Shown here piece after piece: positions 23,531-35,109 of a DNA stretch of 64,000 nt; position 1 is the stretch's first letter; each line of letters opens with the position of its first letter. The notes under the pieces are model-generated. The model worked only from the letters and a program-made list of their open reading frames with translations, had not been told where the DNA came from and searched no databases. Location: positions 59,468,712-59,532,711 of the forward strand of contig NC_077224.1 in the NCBI RefSeq assembly GCF_024763615.1, read 5' to 3'. Source of the DNA: Phlebotomus papatasi (taxonomy: Eukaryota > Arthropoda > Insecta > Diptera > Psychodidae). Both the position numbers and the translations under genes were made by a program.

Positions 23531-25011
23531 GGAATTGCAATATCTTTGAAATTAAACTGACCTTATTTCATTGAACTTTTGCCAGCTTTTGCACTTCAAC
23601 AATCCAAGGAGGAATCCTTCAAGAACACGTATAATCAATAAAGAAAAAAGAAATTGTCTATAATGTTTAAGATTTGCATAAACTAAAAAATATCATTTTC
23701 TAGACTTATCTTGTATGATTTTTCTGCATTTAGAGCAGAATCATAAAACCCTCTTCTTTCTAGTGACATGAACATTTGTTGAACTATTCCCACTAGCCGA
23801 ATTTCTTTATTGGATAATTGTCCTCAGAGTTGTTTCATCAAGAATATTTCATCCAATATAACTGAAGGAGAATGAAATTTCATGATATGAGTGCTCAAGA
23901 GTTTAAGTAGTGATAGCATAAGATATTAAATTGATTTCACGGGAAACAGAAAATTTACTTCAAGTGTTTTTGTTTGTTTGACGATCATAACACAAGTATA
24001 ATGTTATACATTTGATTTCTTTTACCAATTTGACGCACTTCTAAAGACTCGTGGAAAACAAAATTGGAAATTTTAATCTTAAACTGGAGATCCTTATTAA
24101 TTACTGGAAGCTGTGAAATGAGTAGAAGCATGAAATCTTGACATGATATTGTGTATTTTTGAGTGTCTGATCTCAAGCCAGATGATTTCTTCAACTCTTT
24201 TCTCTGTTTTCAACTATGGGATATTCAAGTGTACCGCAAAGGTGAATAGTATCTAAGCATAAACACTGGAGCTTGGCTGCAATTTGTAAATTATATTCTG
24301 ACATCTTCATGTCTAGCTAACGTAAATAATTTCACAGGCAATGTTCGAGCAGTTTGCGAAGTCTTTTTTTGATTTGCTTACTATTCAACATTAAAGTTTA
24401 TTGGTAGTTTTCTTTTTAAGTCATGTTTTTCATGCGAAAATACAGTGCGATTTATCGTTGTAACAATTTAGGGAAATGTGGTGCAATTCTGATGTGAATA
24501 ATTTAGGAAATTTTCCATTAATAATGAATAGCAAGGCCATGTTGCTTTATAAAGTATAATATCAGTCTCCACTTATTGTGAGATATTGTTGTTAAAATTC
24601 AAGATCTAAAATGTTTAATACGTTTCAAAATCACAAAAAAGATACACATTAATTAAATAAAAAAGAGATTTTAAATATTGAGCCTTTAAAAATGAATATT
24701 TAAATTAGAATAAAGTTAATAAAAAGTTTTCAAAATAAATTTAAAGAAAAACAATCAAATAGAGAAAAAAACAGAGAATACATAAAGGAGTCGACAAAAC
24801 AGAACAAAATGAACAAAATAGTGCTAGAACTTATTCATTTTTCGATTTGTGTTTTGCAAAACAAGAGTATTTTTAACTCTTCCTTTCATGGCAAAAATCG
24901 TAAATCATAAATATATTTCAAAATCAAAAATTGGCAAAAAACGAATTTTAGAATGTTCTGGAGTTACAAACATATGGACAGATAAAAAAAAATGTAAATA
25001 CGAGAGAGATA
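23531..25011. other. AT-rich spacer
   Basis: No gene, RNA gene or recognised repeat. Confidence 0.35.
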
Positions 25012-25837
25012 AATCATTTAGGGGTATTTTACCGATTCGTTACTGATTCCAAGAACTTTCTAAAAAATCAAAATGGGTTAAAAATTGGCCCTCTGACTAG
25101 TTAAACTTTGATCTTCAAAAATAAATGGTGGCGTCTTTTTAGGTCGTCTTAGGGGTCATAGGGGTCTTAGGTGTATTTAGACGAGATGTTCATCTTGTCC
25201 ACTTTTAAAACATATCCAAAAATAAATAAAAATCTTACAAGCAATTTTCGAAAAACCCGAAAAAGCACTAACTTATCCTTGAGGTGACTTATAGGGGTTC
25301 CATCGCAAATTATAAATTCGTATCCCTTATCGTTTGGCCTCTAGTTGGGTTACAAGTTTACGGACAGGAAAGACAGGTCATTTACGGGTACTCTACCTAT
25401 TTATTACCGATTGTGACCAATGTATCCGGATTGGAAATTTCAAGACTTTTCTAAAAAATCCAAATTTAATCAAATCGGTTGAAAAATGGGCTCTTTAAGG
25501 TAGTAAAAACTTTTACCTTCAAAAATCCAAGATGGCGATTTTTTTTAGATTATAGGTGTGTTTGTACAAAATGTTCGCTAGGACCACCTCTAAAACATAT
25601 CCAATAATAAAAAAATTATAAGAGCTGTGTTCGAAGAAAACTGGAAAACATGATTTGGAAGTGGATGGAAGGGGTGGGCGAAAAAGAAGAAAAAAAACGT
25701 CCTGAGATAATGTTTTTTTTAATGGGGGTCACCGAAGACTATAAGCTAAAATATCTTACCGTTTAAGGACAAGAGCGGTGACAAATTGAAAAAAGGCGGA
25801 TTATATCATCGGTCTCTCTTTAAGTTCGAGCAGTAGT
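25012..25837 (-). repeat. Two tandem copies of the CTGCTCGAACTC repeat
   Basis: The phrases TTACCGATT, GGAAATTTCAAGACTTT, AAGATGGCGATTTT and TATCTTACCGTTT(A)AG occur twice in the same order, at about 25012-25333 (3' end missing) and 25370-25837 (ending GGTCTCTCTTTAAGTTCGAG, CAGT). Confidence 0.65.
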
Positions 25838-25918
25838 ATATGAGCAAGAACAAAACAAAATTCTTTTATAAATTAATTGTTCTTTTTTTATAATTGAAAA
25901 TTTGTGCACAGGCCATTA

Positions 25919-27162
25919 CAGTCGAATTCCTCAAATTTGAACTCCTTAAATTTGAACGACAGTTGCATTCAAAATGTAAAATACAAGGTTATGTAAAAGA
26001 AATTTTGCATGGAGTCTGAATTAGAACTATTTTTCTCTGGTGTTTCCTCAATATTGTCGTATTATATTAATTTCCTCAACAAATTCCACCTATCTAAGAA
26101 CAAATCCAATTGACAAAATTCGCTAAAGTTATTTTCCTAAATTTACGAAAAGTGAATTTTAGATGAATTCCGTTACGTTTTTGAAAATATTGTTCGAATT
26201 TGAGGAGTAAGAAATGTTATCTATACCCCCCAAATGTTTAAATTTGAGGAACTCCAGGGGAGACTGGGGCAAAAAGTCACAAAACGGATATTTTATTTTT
26301 TTACAAGCTACTCGAGCGCTTCAAAAATGTCTAATTAGCGCAGTTTTATAGGAAATTTACCGCTCTACAACTTTGTGAAAGTAATTTTCCTCTATTTTGT
26401 AAGGAAATACGTTTATCGAGCCAATTTCTAAAAAGTAATTTTGTGACTATTCTCAAAAATGCTGGGGCAAATAGTAGCAGGTATGGGATATTATCACATT
26501 TTGATTTACTTTATTACGGGATTCCGTAAATTTCAGTAAAATACCTAAATTACATATTTTCATAGAAAATTTATTCATCTACAGCTTTGTAAAACACCGT
26601 TTTCTCTATCTGAGCGAAAAAAGCGCTTTCCAGCTATTTTAGAAAAAAACACACAAAAGACTGCAAATCGTTTGACCAATGCAAACAACAAGCGGTGAGA
26701 CATGATAATGACGTTTCTTCTCGCCATGAGACATCAGAAATTGCTTCGCTTTTTTGTTACTTTTTGCTCTATGCCTTTTGTTACTTTTTACCCCAAGTGG
26801 TCATTTTTAATAAAAGGATTTCTGGAGAGAAGAACTTTTGTGAAATTCTAAAATAGATAGCGGATTCGTATTCAAAAAATTCAAATTATTTAGAAAATAT
26901 TCACCAGCGCATCAATTTTGGAAAATAAGTAGGTAATAATTGTTATCTTCGGCAAGGAAAATATTTCAAAAATAGGGCTAAAAATTTCGATACTTTTTAT
27001 TTTCTAAATTCCTTGTTCGAATTCTAAGAAACTTACGACATTGAAGAAGGTCTATGGAGGCTATCTATAGAAAAAAATTTGAGCCGCTATCTTTTTTATC
27101 TTGGAAGATATTGAATTTTGAATTTTTTGATTTGTGACTTTTTGCCCCAGTCTCTGCTACTG
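25919..27162. mobile_element. CAGTCGAATTCC MITE interrupted by a GACTGGGGC element
   Basis: Left end CAGTCGAATTCCTCAAATTT after TA (25917-25918). The inverted right arm AAATTTGAGGAACTC is at about 26238-26254, and the final ACTG|TA only reappears at 27159-27164. The 0.9 kb GACTGGGGC element is inserted between them. Confidence 0.65.
26255..27157. mobile_element. GACTGGGGCAAAAAGTCAC element, copy 1, about 0.9 kb
   Basis: Inverted ends GAGACTGGGGCAAAAAGTCA and GTGACTTTTTGCCCCAGTCT. The interior is colinear with 47398-48288 over its whole length (shared TTTATAGGAAATTTA, CTATTTTGTAAGG, GACTGCAAATCGTTTGACCA). Non-coding. It ends about 80 bp before the candidate first laminin exon. Confidence 0.8.
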
Positions 27163-27238
27163 TATTTCGTAATTCTCTTGTCAAAACAATTGGTTAAAAG
27201 ATGTCAAAATGGCCGAATGAGCCAGTTCCTCCCCTAAC

Positions 27239-27260
27239 ATGATATTAGTAATGCTCTGCG
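27239..27260 (+). CDS. wb: Candidate first coding exon with signal peptide start (tentative)
   Basis: The first confident exon needs an upstream exon ending one base into a codon. An ATG at 27239 has a good insect context (AAC before it) and reads MILVMLC, then one base G, followed by GT at 27261. Splicing to 27313 would give a 52-bp intron and restore GCC, reading MILVMLCALRLLAALSEE, which has the hydrophobic core of a signal peptide. Against it, the donor GTGGAT is weak, the exon is tiny, an in-frame stop lies seven codons upstream, and a transposon end lies about 75 bp upstream. The true start exon could instead lie anywhere further 5', inside or outside the window. Confidence 0.25.
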
Positions 27261-27312
27261 GTGGATTTATGTGAAAACTGATAAAAAATTATACTATCTT
27301 TTTACTTTTTAG

Positions 27313-27475
27313 CCCTTCGACTGCTGGCTGCACTGTCAGAAGAAAATTCAGAGGATGGTGGATTGTGGCCTTCTGTGTTCAATGTCGCCCTTAAGGCATC
27401 AATTGCAGTCAACGCAACATGTGGTCAGAATGGACGTGAAGAATACTGCAAACTTGTTGATGCCTATCCACTCCG
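27313..27475 (+). CDS. wb: Laminin alpha exon: start of the LN domain
   Basis: The exon follows a pyrimidine-rich tract ending TTTTTAG and stops before GTGAGT. It starts with two bases of a split codon and ends with CG of a split arginine. It encodes about 53 residues: a leucine/alanine-rich start (LRLLAALSEE) that looks like the tail of a signal peptide, an acidic stretch, then LWPSVFNVALKASIAVNATC, the opening of a laminin N-terminal (LN) domain. The LN domain drives polymerisation of laminin trimers in basement membranes. The cysteines in NATCG and EYCKL match the conserved first disulphide of LN. No ATG lies in this frame before the upstream TAA, so the start codon must be on another exon. 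Confidence 0.85.
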
Positions 27476-27609
27476 GTGAGTTCTGCTATCTCTCAATTTA
27501 TCTGAATTTTTGCATCAATCACGCAACAATTTGATATTTAAAATCTGGCACTTCCTGACTGACACTTGAAGAGTTAATTTAGCAAATTTGGATTTGATGC
27601 AATTTCCAG

Positions 27610-27775
27610 GGCACGAGGCTCTCAGTGTGGCATTTGCGATGCCAAGAGTCCTGACCAGGAGAAGAGGCATCCAATAACCCATGCAATTGATAAGAGTAAC
27701 AGATGGTGGCAAAGTCCAACAATCAGTTATGGTTCGCAATACGAACAAGTAACAATTACTCTGGATCTTGGACAG
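27610..27775 (+). CDS. wb: Laminin alpha exon: LN domain, second part
   Basis: The exon opens after TTTCCAG with one base that completes the split arginine, and closes at a full codon before GTGAGT. It encodes about 55 residues including GSQCGICDAKSPDQEKRHPI, then ATHAIDKSNRWWQSPTIS-like sequence and VTITLDLGQ. The CxxC pair, the HPITHAIDK stretch and the RWWQSP motif are hallmarks of the LN domain in laminin alpha chains. The 134-bp intron before it is short, whereas the intron after it is 27.6 kb. The next exon begins VYQVLYLMIRAG, so the junction LDLGQ/VYQV reads straight through the family consensus and no residues appear to be missing between them. Confidence 0.88.
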
Positions 27776-28314
27776 GTGAGTGGTAGGTATAGCTGGAAAA
27801 TATTCTATATTTCAATCACAAAGGGAGTAAGTATTGAGCTCTCTGCACAGAATCACACTCCAATTGACAATTACTTTGTTCGTTGAATTGAGAAATATAA
27901 AACCCTGGAAATTTAGTCCCTTCACGGAAGTAAGCATTGGTAGTTTCTGGGAGATGAGGGAGAATTTGAATGCGTCACTTGATGTCTTTTATTGTGTCAA
28001 TCAATTTACATTGGAAGACCACAATCTCATGCCACAAATTCCAGGTGGTATACTCGTACATTAAAGGAATTTTGATGTTTATGTACATATGCCACCACAA
28101 GAAGAAATCGTGATCTGTACGCATAAACCACAAGACTGTCTCGTGGTTGAGAGATGATGGAGTTTAGGGCTAAGAGGATTTGTTTTTACGCGAAGAGTTT
28201 TAATGTTTTTCCCTATGTCGAAGGGCATTACATTTTAGTCCATACATAATGGTGTTCACGAAGATATTTTATTTTATAAATTAATTTTAAAAATGTATTT
28301 TTTTGTTCCTAAAC

Positions 28315-28880
28315 ATTAATTAACGGTTCTGTAGTTCCAATTGTCAGTGAAATAAAAGCTTAACTGACCTTAATGTGAAAGAATAAATTGGAACTGATTT
28401 TACTGTTCTCGTGAATAGAAAAATGTTACTGTTCCTGAAAAGTAACATTTATTTCTGAGAACAGTGAAATTTTGCTATGATTGATGATTTTCTGTACTTA
28501 AACGCAATTAATATTGAACAAAAAAATCACAAAATTCTCACTGGAAATTTTACTGTTCCTAAAAACAAAAAAAAAATTCTACTGTTCCTGCAAATAGTGC
28601 AATTTTACTATTCGCAAGAACAGTAAAATTTCACAGTTCCTTAAAACAGTAACTGTTTTTACCGTTTTGTGAACAGTTATATTCTGTTCCCGTGACCAGC
28701 AAATGTTAGTATATCTAAGAACAGAAAATATTTTCCTGTTTCTGTATACAGTCAGTTTTTGCTGTTCCTGAGAACAAAAAAATTTTACTGTACTACTTTT
28801 TTGGGAACAGTTAAATTTTAGTTTCTACTGATTTTGCGAACAGCAGGATTTCTCGTGATCATATTGAAATTTTACTTTTC
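28315..28880. repeat. Cluster of ACTGTTC / GAACAGT palindromic half-sites
   Basis: TACTGTTCCTGA and GAACAGTAAAATTT alternate irregularly more than a dozen times over about 560 bp, several forming near-palindromes such as TGTTCCTGAGAACA. No clear unit length and no TIRs located. Confidence 0.6.
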
Positions 28881-29687
28881 CCGCTAATATGTAATAATTT
28901 ATAATAACTTGTTCCGAAAAATATAAGGTTTGGATCTTAAATAGTGTAATAAGGGATAATAAAGGTCAAGGTAATTGTTAAAAATGATTTTGAAAAATCA
29001 TAGTAATTGTGAAAATAAAATTCATTGAAAATTGTTCAAGCCGAACGGACGCAATTTTTACTTAAGATCTGCCAACTGACCGAACCAAACTCAATTTATA
29101 ACCTTGCTACGTCCCTAACAGTAATGATTCGAAAATCGACTTATTGAGCGTTTCTCGATGAATTTAAGACACTGCTGTCATAAATCGTTTGGTTCGTAAT
29201 TCTGGTAACTATCACTTTAACTGGCCGAATTAATACGGCGTTTCTTCCTGAAATTCTCTGAATCCGCAATAATAGATCTGAATAGTTGTTTTACTGCTTG
29301 AACTCCACGGAGAAAGCAGTATATAATCCCTCGATTTTGTCACCCCCCTCCCACCAAAATTTTCCAACTTCCACCTCCCGGAGACCACTTTTCTCAACAA
29401 ATCTTGCCGTTTAAGACGATTTCTGAGAAATGTTGTCACGCTGTTTGTCCGTCTGTCCGTCTCTACGTCTGTCCGTCCGTTTGTCGCCAGCTCTAGGCCA
29501 AACGGTTAGAGATAGCGACTTGGGACCTGAGAGGGACCCCCTCCCACAAGTCAACCCAAGAATCGTTAGCACGCCCCTCATTTTGCCCCCGACATCTCCC
29601 TTACCTTACAAAACCATAATTTTTGGAATTGCTTGAAAACGTGTCGTGTGTTTTTTTTTTCATTTTTAAATTTTTAGAGATTACCCA

Positions 29688-30607
29688 CACAGTAAAAAAA
29701 TGTGTAAAATTTTAACACTATAATAGTGTGAAATCGGATAAATTAATTATTTAATTAAAATCTGTGTAAAATTTATCACTATTATAGTCATAAAAAAATT
29801 TCAACAATGTTTTGTAATTTAAAACTGTTGAAAAATTCTAAAAATTACCACTATTATAGTATGTTTATAGTTTTTCACATTATTATGACCAGTGCACAAT
29901 AACTTTTGTTTGTAAACATATTTTCAAAATTTTCTATGAGTATGAGCGAGATGACTACATCTAGATCTCACTCACTCTCATTGAAATGTCAAAAACATGT
30001 TTACTAAACAAAAGTTATTGTGCGTTGGGCATTATAGTGCGAAAAAATACACAACTTTATGGTATTTTTTGCTATATGATCCAAAATAAACACTATTATA
30101 GTTTGATCATAATTTTTCACACTATTATAGTGTGAAGCCTTGTGTATTTCAAACAAAGTTGTTGAATTCTTAAACAAAAGTTGTGTAAAAATTGTTGAAT
30201 TTCCATTTAAGATATATACTTCAGTCGAGATGCTATTCATTGGGCAAAAGTCATATAGAACATCAAATATTTATATGCATAATAAGTATATCGTGAAGAT
30301 CCTAGCTTCAGATGTAATTATCTCGCATTGGGGAGGATCCCGAGTACAGGAAAAAAAACATTACAAATGTCTAAAAAGACAAAAAAAACTAAAATAAGTG
30401 AAATGAAATGAAAATTCAACAATTTTTGAGTTTTTCACACAAAAATTCAACAATTTTTAAATTCAACAACTTCAAATTCAAAAACTTGATATTCAAAAAC
30501 TTTAAATTAAACAATTTTAAATTGAACATTTTTTTTTACAAATTGAACACTATAATAGTGGTGTGAAAGATTACACACTATAATAGTGTTAATTTTTTTT
30601 TACTGTG
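29688..30607. mobile_element. CACAGTAAAAAAA element with repeated CACTATAATAGTG palindromes
   Basis: Ends CACAGTAAAAAAATGTGT and inverted TTTTTTTTACTGTG; CA on both sides (29686-29687, 30608-30609). The 13-bp palindrome CACTATAATAGTG or a close variant occurs about seven times. It contains a 146-bp MITE (29886-30031). No transposase. Confidence 0.8.
29886..30031. mobile_element. 146-bp palindromic MITE, TGCCCA family, nested
   Basis: Ends TGACCAGTGCACAATAAC and TTATTGTGCGTTGGGCA, TTA on both sides (29883-29885, 30032-30034). Same length as 1625-1770. Excision would restore CACATTATAGTGCG of the host element. Confidence 0.85.
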
Positions 30608-30990
30608 CAGGCGGGCATTTGACCATGTGCGAAAATATCGTTGAATCATTCCTAATAACGGTTTTTCAAGGTCAAAGGTTAAAAAAGGCTCTAGAGAGCG
30701 CATCCATCAGGCGAATAGGTCATGTTTGGGCTCGTTGGAAAGGTCTTGGAATTTCCAACAAAACTGAACCAGTTCGAATCGGTTTTGAACCGGTGCATAA
30801 CCGATAACTAACTTTTATACGAAATTTATTTTTATTACTCTTTGAACTGTTTTGTGGAATCTTTTGACTAATTTTGAATCGGTTTAAATTGGGTGAGAAC
30901 CGGTAAACGGTAAATAATACCGAAAGTACTTTTGAGGTATAGCAACTAAGTCACGAGTTTGAGCAATTCGTAAAGCCTGGGACGCTTTGC

Positions 30991-32287
30991 CACCAGGTTA
31001 GGTAGAGGAAACTAATTTCAAAGGATCAAAAGAAGAAAAATTATTGTTGTTCCCTCTTTGGAGTTCAAGCCAAAAGGAATTCAATGAGACCATGATCCAG
31101 TATAATTGTATTAATATTATGGGGTTAATTTCATTTTCATTTTATACATTGAAAAATGAATTACAGCAATGTTGATGGGTTATTGATGGATCTTTTTCTC
31201 ACACGAGAGGTTTGAAAAATTGAGGGTATTTTTTCAAGAGAGTTTCAAAATATTATTTCAACTAATTGCCTTTTAATTTCCCCAGAACATATTGTTTCAC
31301 TTTCTCTGTCACTCTATCTCGTTTATTTCCAACACTTGACTGGGTAATGATGGTGAATAAACTTGAGGCTGATGTATCCCACAGTAACAATTATATCTTG
31401 GGGAATATTTTCAAGATGATGTGGGGACAATTTATTGGACATTGCAACGAATAACTGACTAGTATTACTAAAGAAAGTCGGATGTTAGATATATTTCATA
31501 ATTCTAATTTTTTTTAACGTAAAACTTATGGCAAATAACATAGATCACCAGCCCATTTGATTAGTTGCGGCCTCAGAGGTTATTCAATGTAAATAGTTGT
31601 TGCAGTTGCGTTCAATGTCTATATTTAATGCATTTTCCACTGAAGACACCCGTTGAGCGTTTTATAGTCGATCGGGAAAACTTTGTCCAGAAGAAAGTGC
31701 ACATACCGTCTAAAAATAGTTAATGCCAAGAAGGATGAGAACAGAAACATCACAAGTGTATCCAACAAAACAAGATAAGATTGTAGAGGAAAAATAATGT
31801 GAAGGTGATTTGGAATTAAACAGCAAAATCAAATGTAATAGGGACGGATTTTGTGTATAATGTTATATGTATTTGGCGTTTGGCATTTTATAAACATATT
31901 GGAGGAATATTCTTAGAGAAGTTACAAGCCACAATTCAATGATCTTTCATTTATCATGATGCCTTTTTTATTCCTCACAGACGATCTCGTGCCTTGTTTA
32001 ACAAGACTGCCGTTTAATTGATGTGCTCTTGGGTGTTTTGAAATGTGATGACACTCAAACTACACAACACCCAATCATTTATCCCTCGTATCTCTGTGTC
32101 AAAGAAGTTTTCGAAGAATTTTGTTAGGGAAATATTTTTGTTTTTCTCTTTGTTTGAGCTAAGAAATTTTTTGAAGAATTCCAGCAAGAACTACTTAAAA
32201 ATATTTTAAAAATTTTATTCATGCAATTGTTTAGAAAATTTAGTTTAGAACATTTCGAAATAGAAATTAGACTTTAATTTTGAACGA
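30991..32287. other. Mostly single-copy intronic DNA
   Basis: No repeat family or gene recognised; frames such as 31266-31454 have no protein character. Confidence 0.35.
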
Positions 32288-32289
32288 TA

Positions 32290-34345
32290 GGGTAAAGTGA
32301 TACAAGTTGGACATAGTGTTACAATTTGGACAATTCGCCGGTACAAGTTGGACATGGCTTTTTTCTTGATAAATACAGTAAAAAAGGGACAGATAATCCT
32401 AACCGGCTTATGTAGGTGAGATTCTTAACGTGAGCTAACTCGGAGTGCATGCAAATTCGATTTAGAGCTGAAGTTGGGAGACGCCATTCAGTTATCTTGA
32501 ATCAAATTCGTGAAATTATACAAATTTTGTATTTAAACCAAAATATCAAGGATTTGGATGAACTGACAGAAAAGTGTTATATGGGTGAAATGTAGACCAG
32601 AATGTTCTCTATAATTTTTCCATAGAACATGATCTCATCAATTACTCAGAAGCCAAGATAATCGAGGTTTTTTGTTTCTTAACTCGTCTTTTCATCCAGA
32701 GTGCCCCAAGTAGTCATTTGTTGAACTTCAACTATATCAAAGAATTGTTTTATTTTGTGGGACTTTCCATTTAAAACCCTATTTTAAGTGTCTTGGTGGA
32801 GTAGAGGCAGTCAAATTGGCATCTGAGTGATTTCAAAGCATTATTATAGGAAAAATCAATTTTTTCACACTTAAACGGCAAAATCGGAGTGATAGCGTAG
32901 TCTGACCGGAAAATGATGTATGGACGAAATGTAGAGACAAATGTCCTCTACAATTATGTCGAAGTAATCATCAAAATCGGTTCAGCGACAGTCGAGATAA
33001 TTGAGGTTATGTGATATTGAAATTCGTTTTTTGACTGTGGCGCCCCTGGTGTTGGTCCCACGAAGTTCAAATGTTCTAGAAAGTTGTAGTATTTGGTGAG
33101 ATCTTTCGTTTAAGCCCTCATTCATCAAAATCAGTCACATAGAACCGGAGATATGATTTTTTGAATTTCGTGAACTTTGACCCCTCATATCTCCGGTTCT
33201 ATTGAAACCACAGCGCACATACGCACCATTTTGGAAACGTCCTAGACTGGACTACAACATACTAAAATTTCATTAACTTGCACAATGCCGTTTTTGAGAA
33301 AAGTGACTTTGAATTTCGATGAATTTTGACGCTACCACAGCGCCACCTGTGGTGACTTTTTGAACTTCCATCAGAAAGTGCTCATCGAGACGAAAGCAAA
33401 AAGGTAAAATTTATGTCGATATGTTAATTAGAACCGGAGATAGAGGCCGGTCAATGTTCGAACTTTGACCCCTTATAGCTCGGGTCAGGGGTTATGGATC
33501 GACTTAAGGTTTTTTTGTTTGATAGGTATAATCAACGGCTACAACATACTAAAATTTCAGCCCGATTGCATAAGGAATTTTTGAGTTATTTAACTTTTAA
33601 GATTTAAAAATTTTCTTTTTAATAATAGCACCCCTAGCGGTGGTTTTATGAACTTGCGATGTTAGAAGAGGAAGTGGAATTTCACGAGAGCTTTCCAAAA
33701 AGCACTCATTTTTTAAATTCTGACAATTAGAACCGGAGTTATGGCCATTTTAAGAAAATTTTTTTGGACCCTTATAGCTCGGGTCAGGGGGGTCGGGGGA
33801 CCTTAAGTTTGGTATTGATGGAAAGCTCTAAGGCCCAGCTATAACATACTAAAATTTGAGCCCTCTCGATGACATAGGGGCGGAGCTATTGAGAAAACAA
33901 AAAAAGGGGGGTCTTCAAAATGGTGGAAGGTTTAGGGGGTGGGGGGTCAATGCACCATGTTGCAATTTTCATACGATATTTAACCTTTGCCGAAAACCGC
34001 AAGCCGATATCTTTTTTAGTTTAGGAGCTATTAAGCTCCAAAGAGCGGCCGGACGGCCGGCCGGCCGGCCGGGAACGTAACTTAGCCCCCCATATATTCG
34101 TGATCAGGAAGTGGCGAAACACATTTTGGCCAAGTTTGAGCGCGATCGGAGGACATGAAATTTTGTTAGGATTATAGTAGGTGAGATTGTTAAGAATCTC
34201 ACCTAATATGTTTTTAAGCACAAGGAACCAAATTATAAAACTAAAGCATTAAAAATATACAAATAAAAATGAAGTACTAAATTTATCAAGAAAAAAAGCC
34301 CTGTCCAACTTGTGCCATTATTGTCCAATTTGTACCACTTTACCC
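32290..34345. mobile_element. GGGTAAAGTG TIR element, about 2.06 kb, host of a nested element
   Basis: Left end GGGTAAAGTGATACAAGTTG, GACA and inverted TGTCCAATTTGTACCACTTT, ACCC; TA on both sides (32288-32289, 34346-34347). The subterminal TACAAGTTGGACA is repeated inside the left end. Most of its length is a second element (32413-34203). Confidence 0.75.
32413..34203. mobile_element. TAGGTGAGATTCTTAAC element with GC-rich block, nested
   Basis: Perfect 17-bp inverted ends TAGGTGAGATTCTTAAC at 32413-32429 and its complement at the right. The right end also forms the hairpin TAGGTGAGATTGTTAAGAAT. The interior has repeated CATACTAAAATTT, CTCGGGTCAGGGG and GTGGCGCCCCTGGTG-type phrases and a GGCCGGACGGCCGGCCGGCC block at 34048-34072. 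A shorter inverted copy lies at about 59230-60400. Non-coding. Confidence 0.65.
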
Positions 34346-34440
34346 TATATATTCGACCGTAGCACTACTTAGTGTCAGTTGCATGAACTTTTGGTGTTCT
34401 GGAAAGTTGTAGAAGTGATAATTTTTCGTATTTATATCTA

Positions 34441-34778
34441 CAGTAGAGTCTCGATATAGTCCATATTTGGTTCCAGATTTGACACTTGGGTCGCAGTATA
34501 GTCCATGTCATTTTTTAAAATTATCAACGACTTTTTGTATTGAAATTGCTCGACGGCTTCCACTTACTTTGCGATTGTGGTAATTGTCCTCACTCTCTTA
34601 ATTATGGATCACAATTATCACAACTACTCAATTAAGTTTCCCAAAAATATTAAAATAATTATGACAACATTTCATATCGCGTACTAAAAAACATAACCTA
34701 ACTTAAAATCAGTGTTTTGAAATCAACGGTCGATAAATTGTGGACTATAGAGCGATGGCCTATAGCGGGACTTTACTG
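34441..34778. mobile_element. pogo-like MITE, CAGTAGAGTCTCG family
   Basis: Left end CAGTAGAGTCTCGATATAGT, inverted right end AGCGGGACTTTACTG with GGCCTATA; TA flanks (34439-34440, 34779-34780). 338 bp. Confidence 0.75.
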
Positions 34779-34814
34779 TATCTACACCTTTTGATCAACT
34801 TATCACAATAATTT

Positions 34815-35109
34815 GTTGCGGGCGGAGCCAGCCAAAAGCTCGAAAGCCAAAATCCCGAAAGCCAAACTCCTGAAAGCCAAAATCCCGAAAGCCAAAATCT
34901 CGAATGTTCAAAATCCTGAAAGGGATGAAATTTATATGGAAAATAATGTGTAAAACAATCTCCCATGACATAGAAAATTTCCCTTTGCATCCAGTAAACG
35001 CGGCTGCAATCGTGGGAGTACATTAAACGTTTAACAATTCAGGATTTTGGCTTTCGGGATTTTGACTTTCGGGATTTTGGCTTTCGGGATTTTAACCGGG
35101 ACCTGCAAC
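34815..35109. mobile_element. hAT-like element with GGGATTTTGGCTTTC termini
   Basis: The left arm holds four CCCGAAAGCCAAAA-type units and the right arm four inverted GGGATTTTGGCTTTC units, with outer ends GTTGCGGG and CCTGCAAC. The central 110 bp has no coding capacity. Target duplication not clear here; the related copy at 51708-52022 has one of 8 bp. Confidence 0.7.

Larger units (their letters stand above)
29288..30990 (+). repeat. CTGCTCGAACTC repeat, interrupted by the CACAGT element
   Basis: Begins ACTGCTTGAACTCCACGGAG, contains a pyrimidine-rich GTCCGTCTGTCCGTC microsatellite (29446-29482) and GGCCAAACGGTTAGAGATAG, and is cut at 29687. It resumes at 30610 with GGCGGGCATTTGACC and ends with GAGTTTGAGCAATTCG and GGGACGCTTTGCC. 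The uninterrupted copy at 62916-63600 reads GCCCAGGCGGACATTTCG across the same point. Confidence 0.7.
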
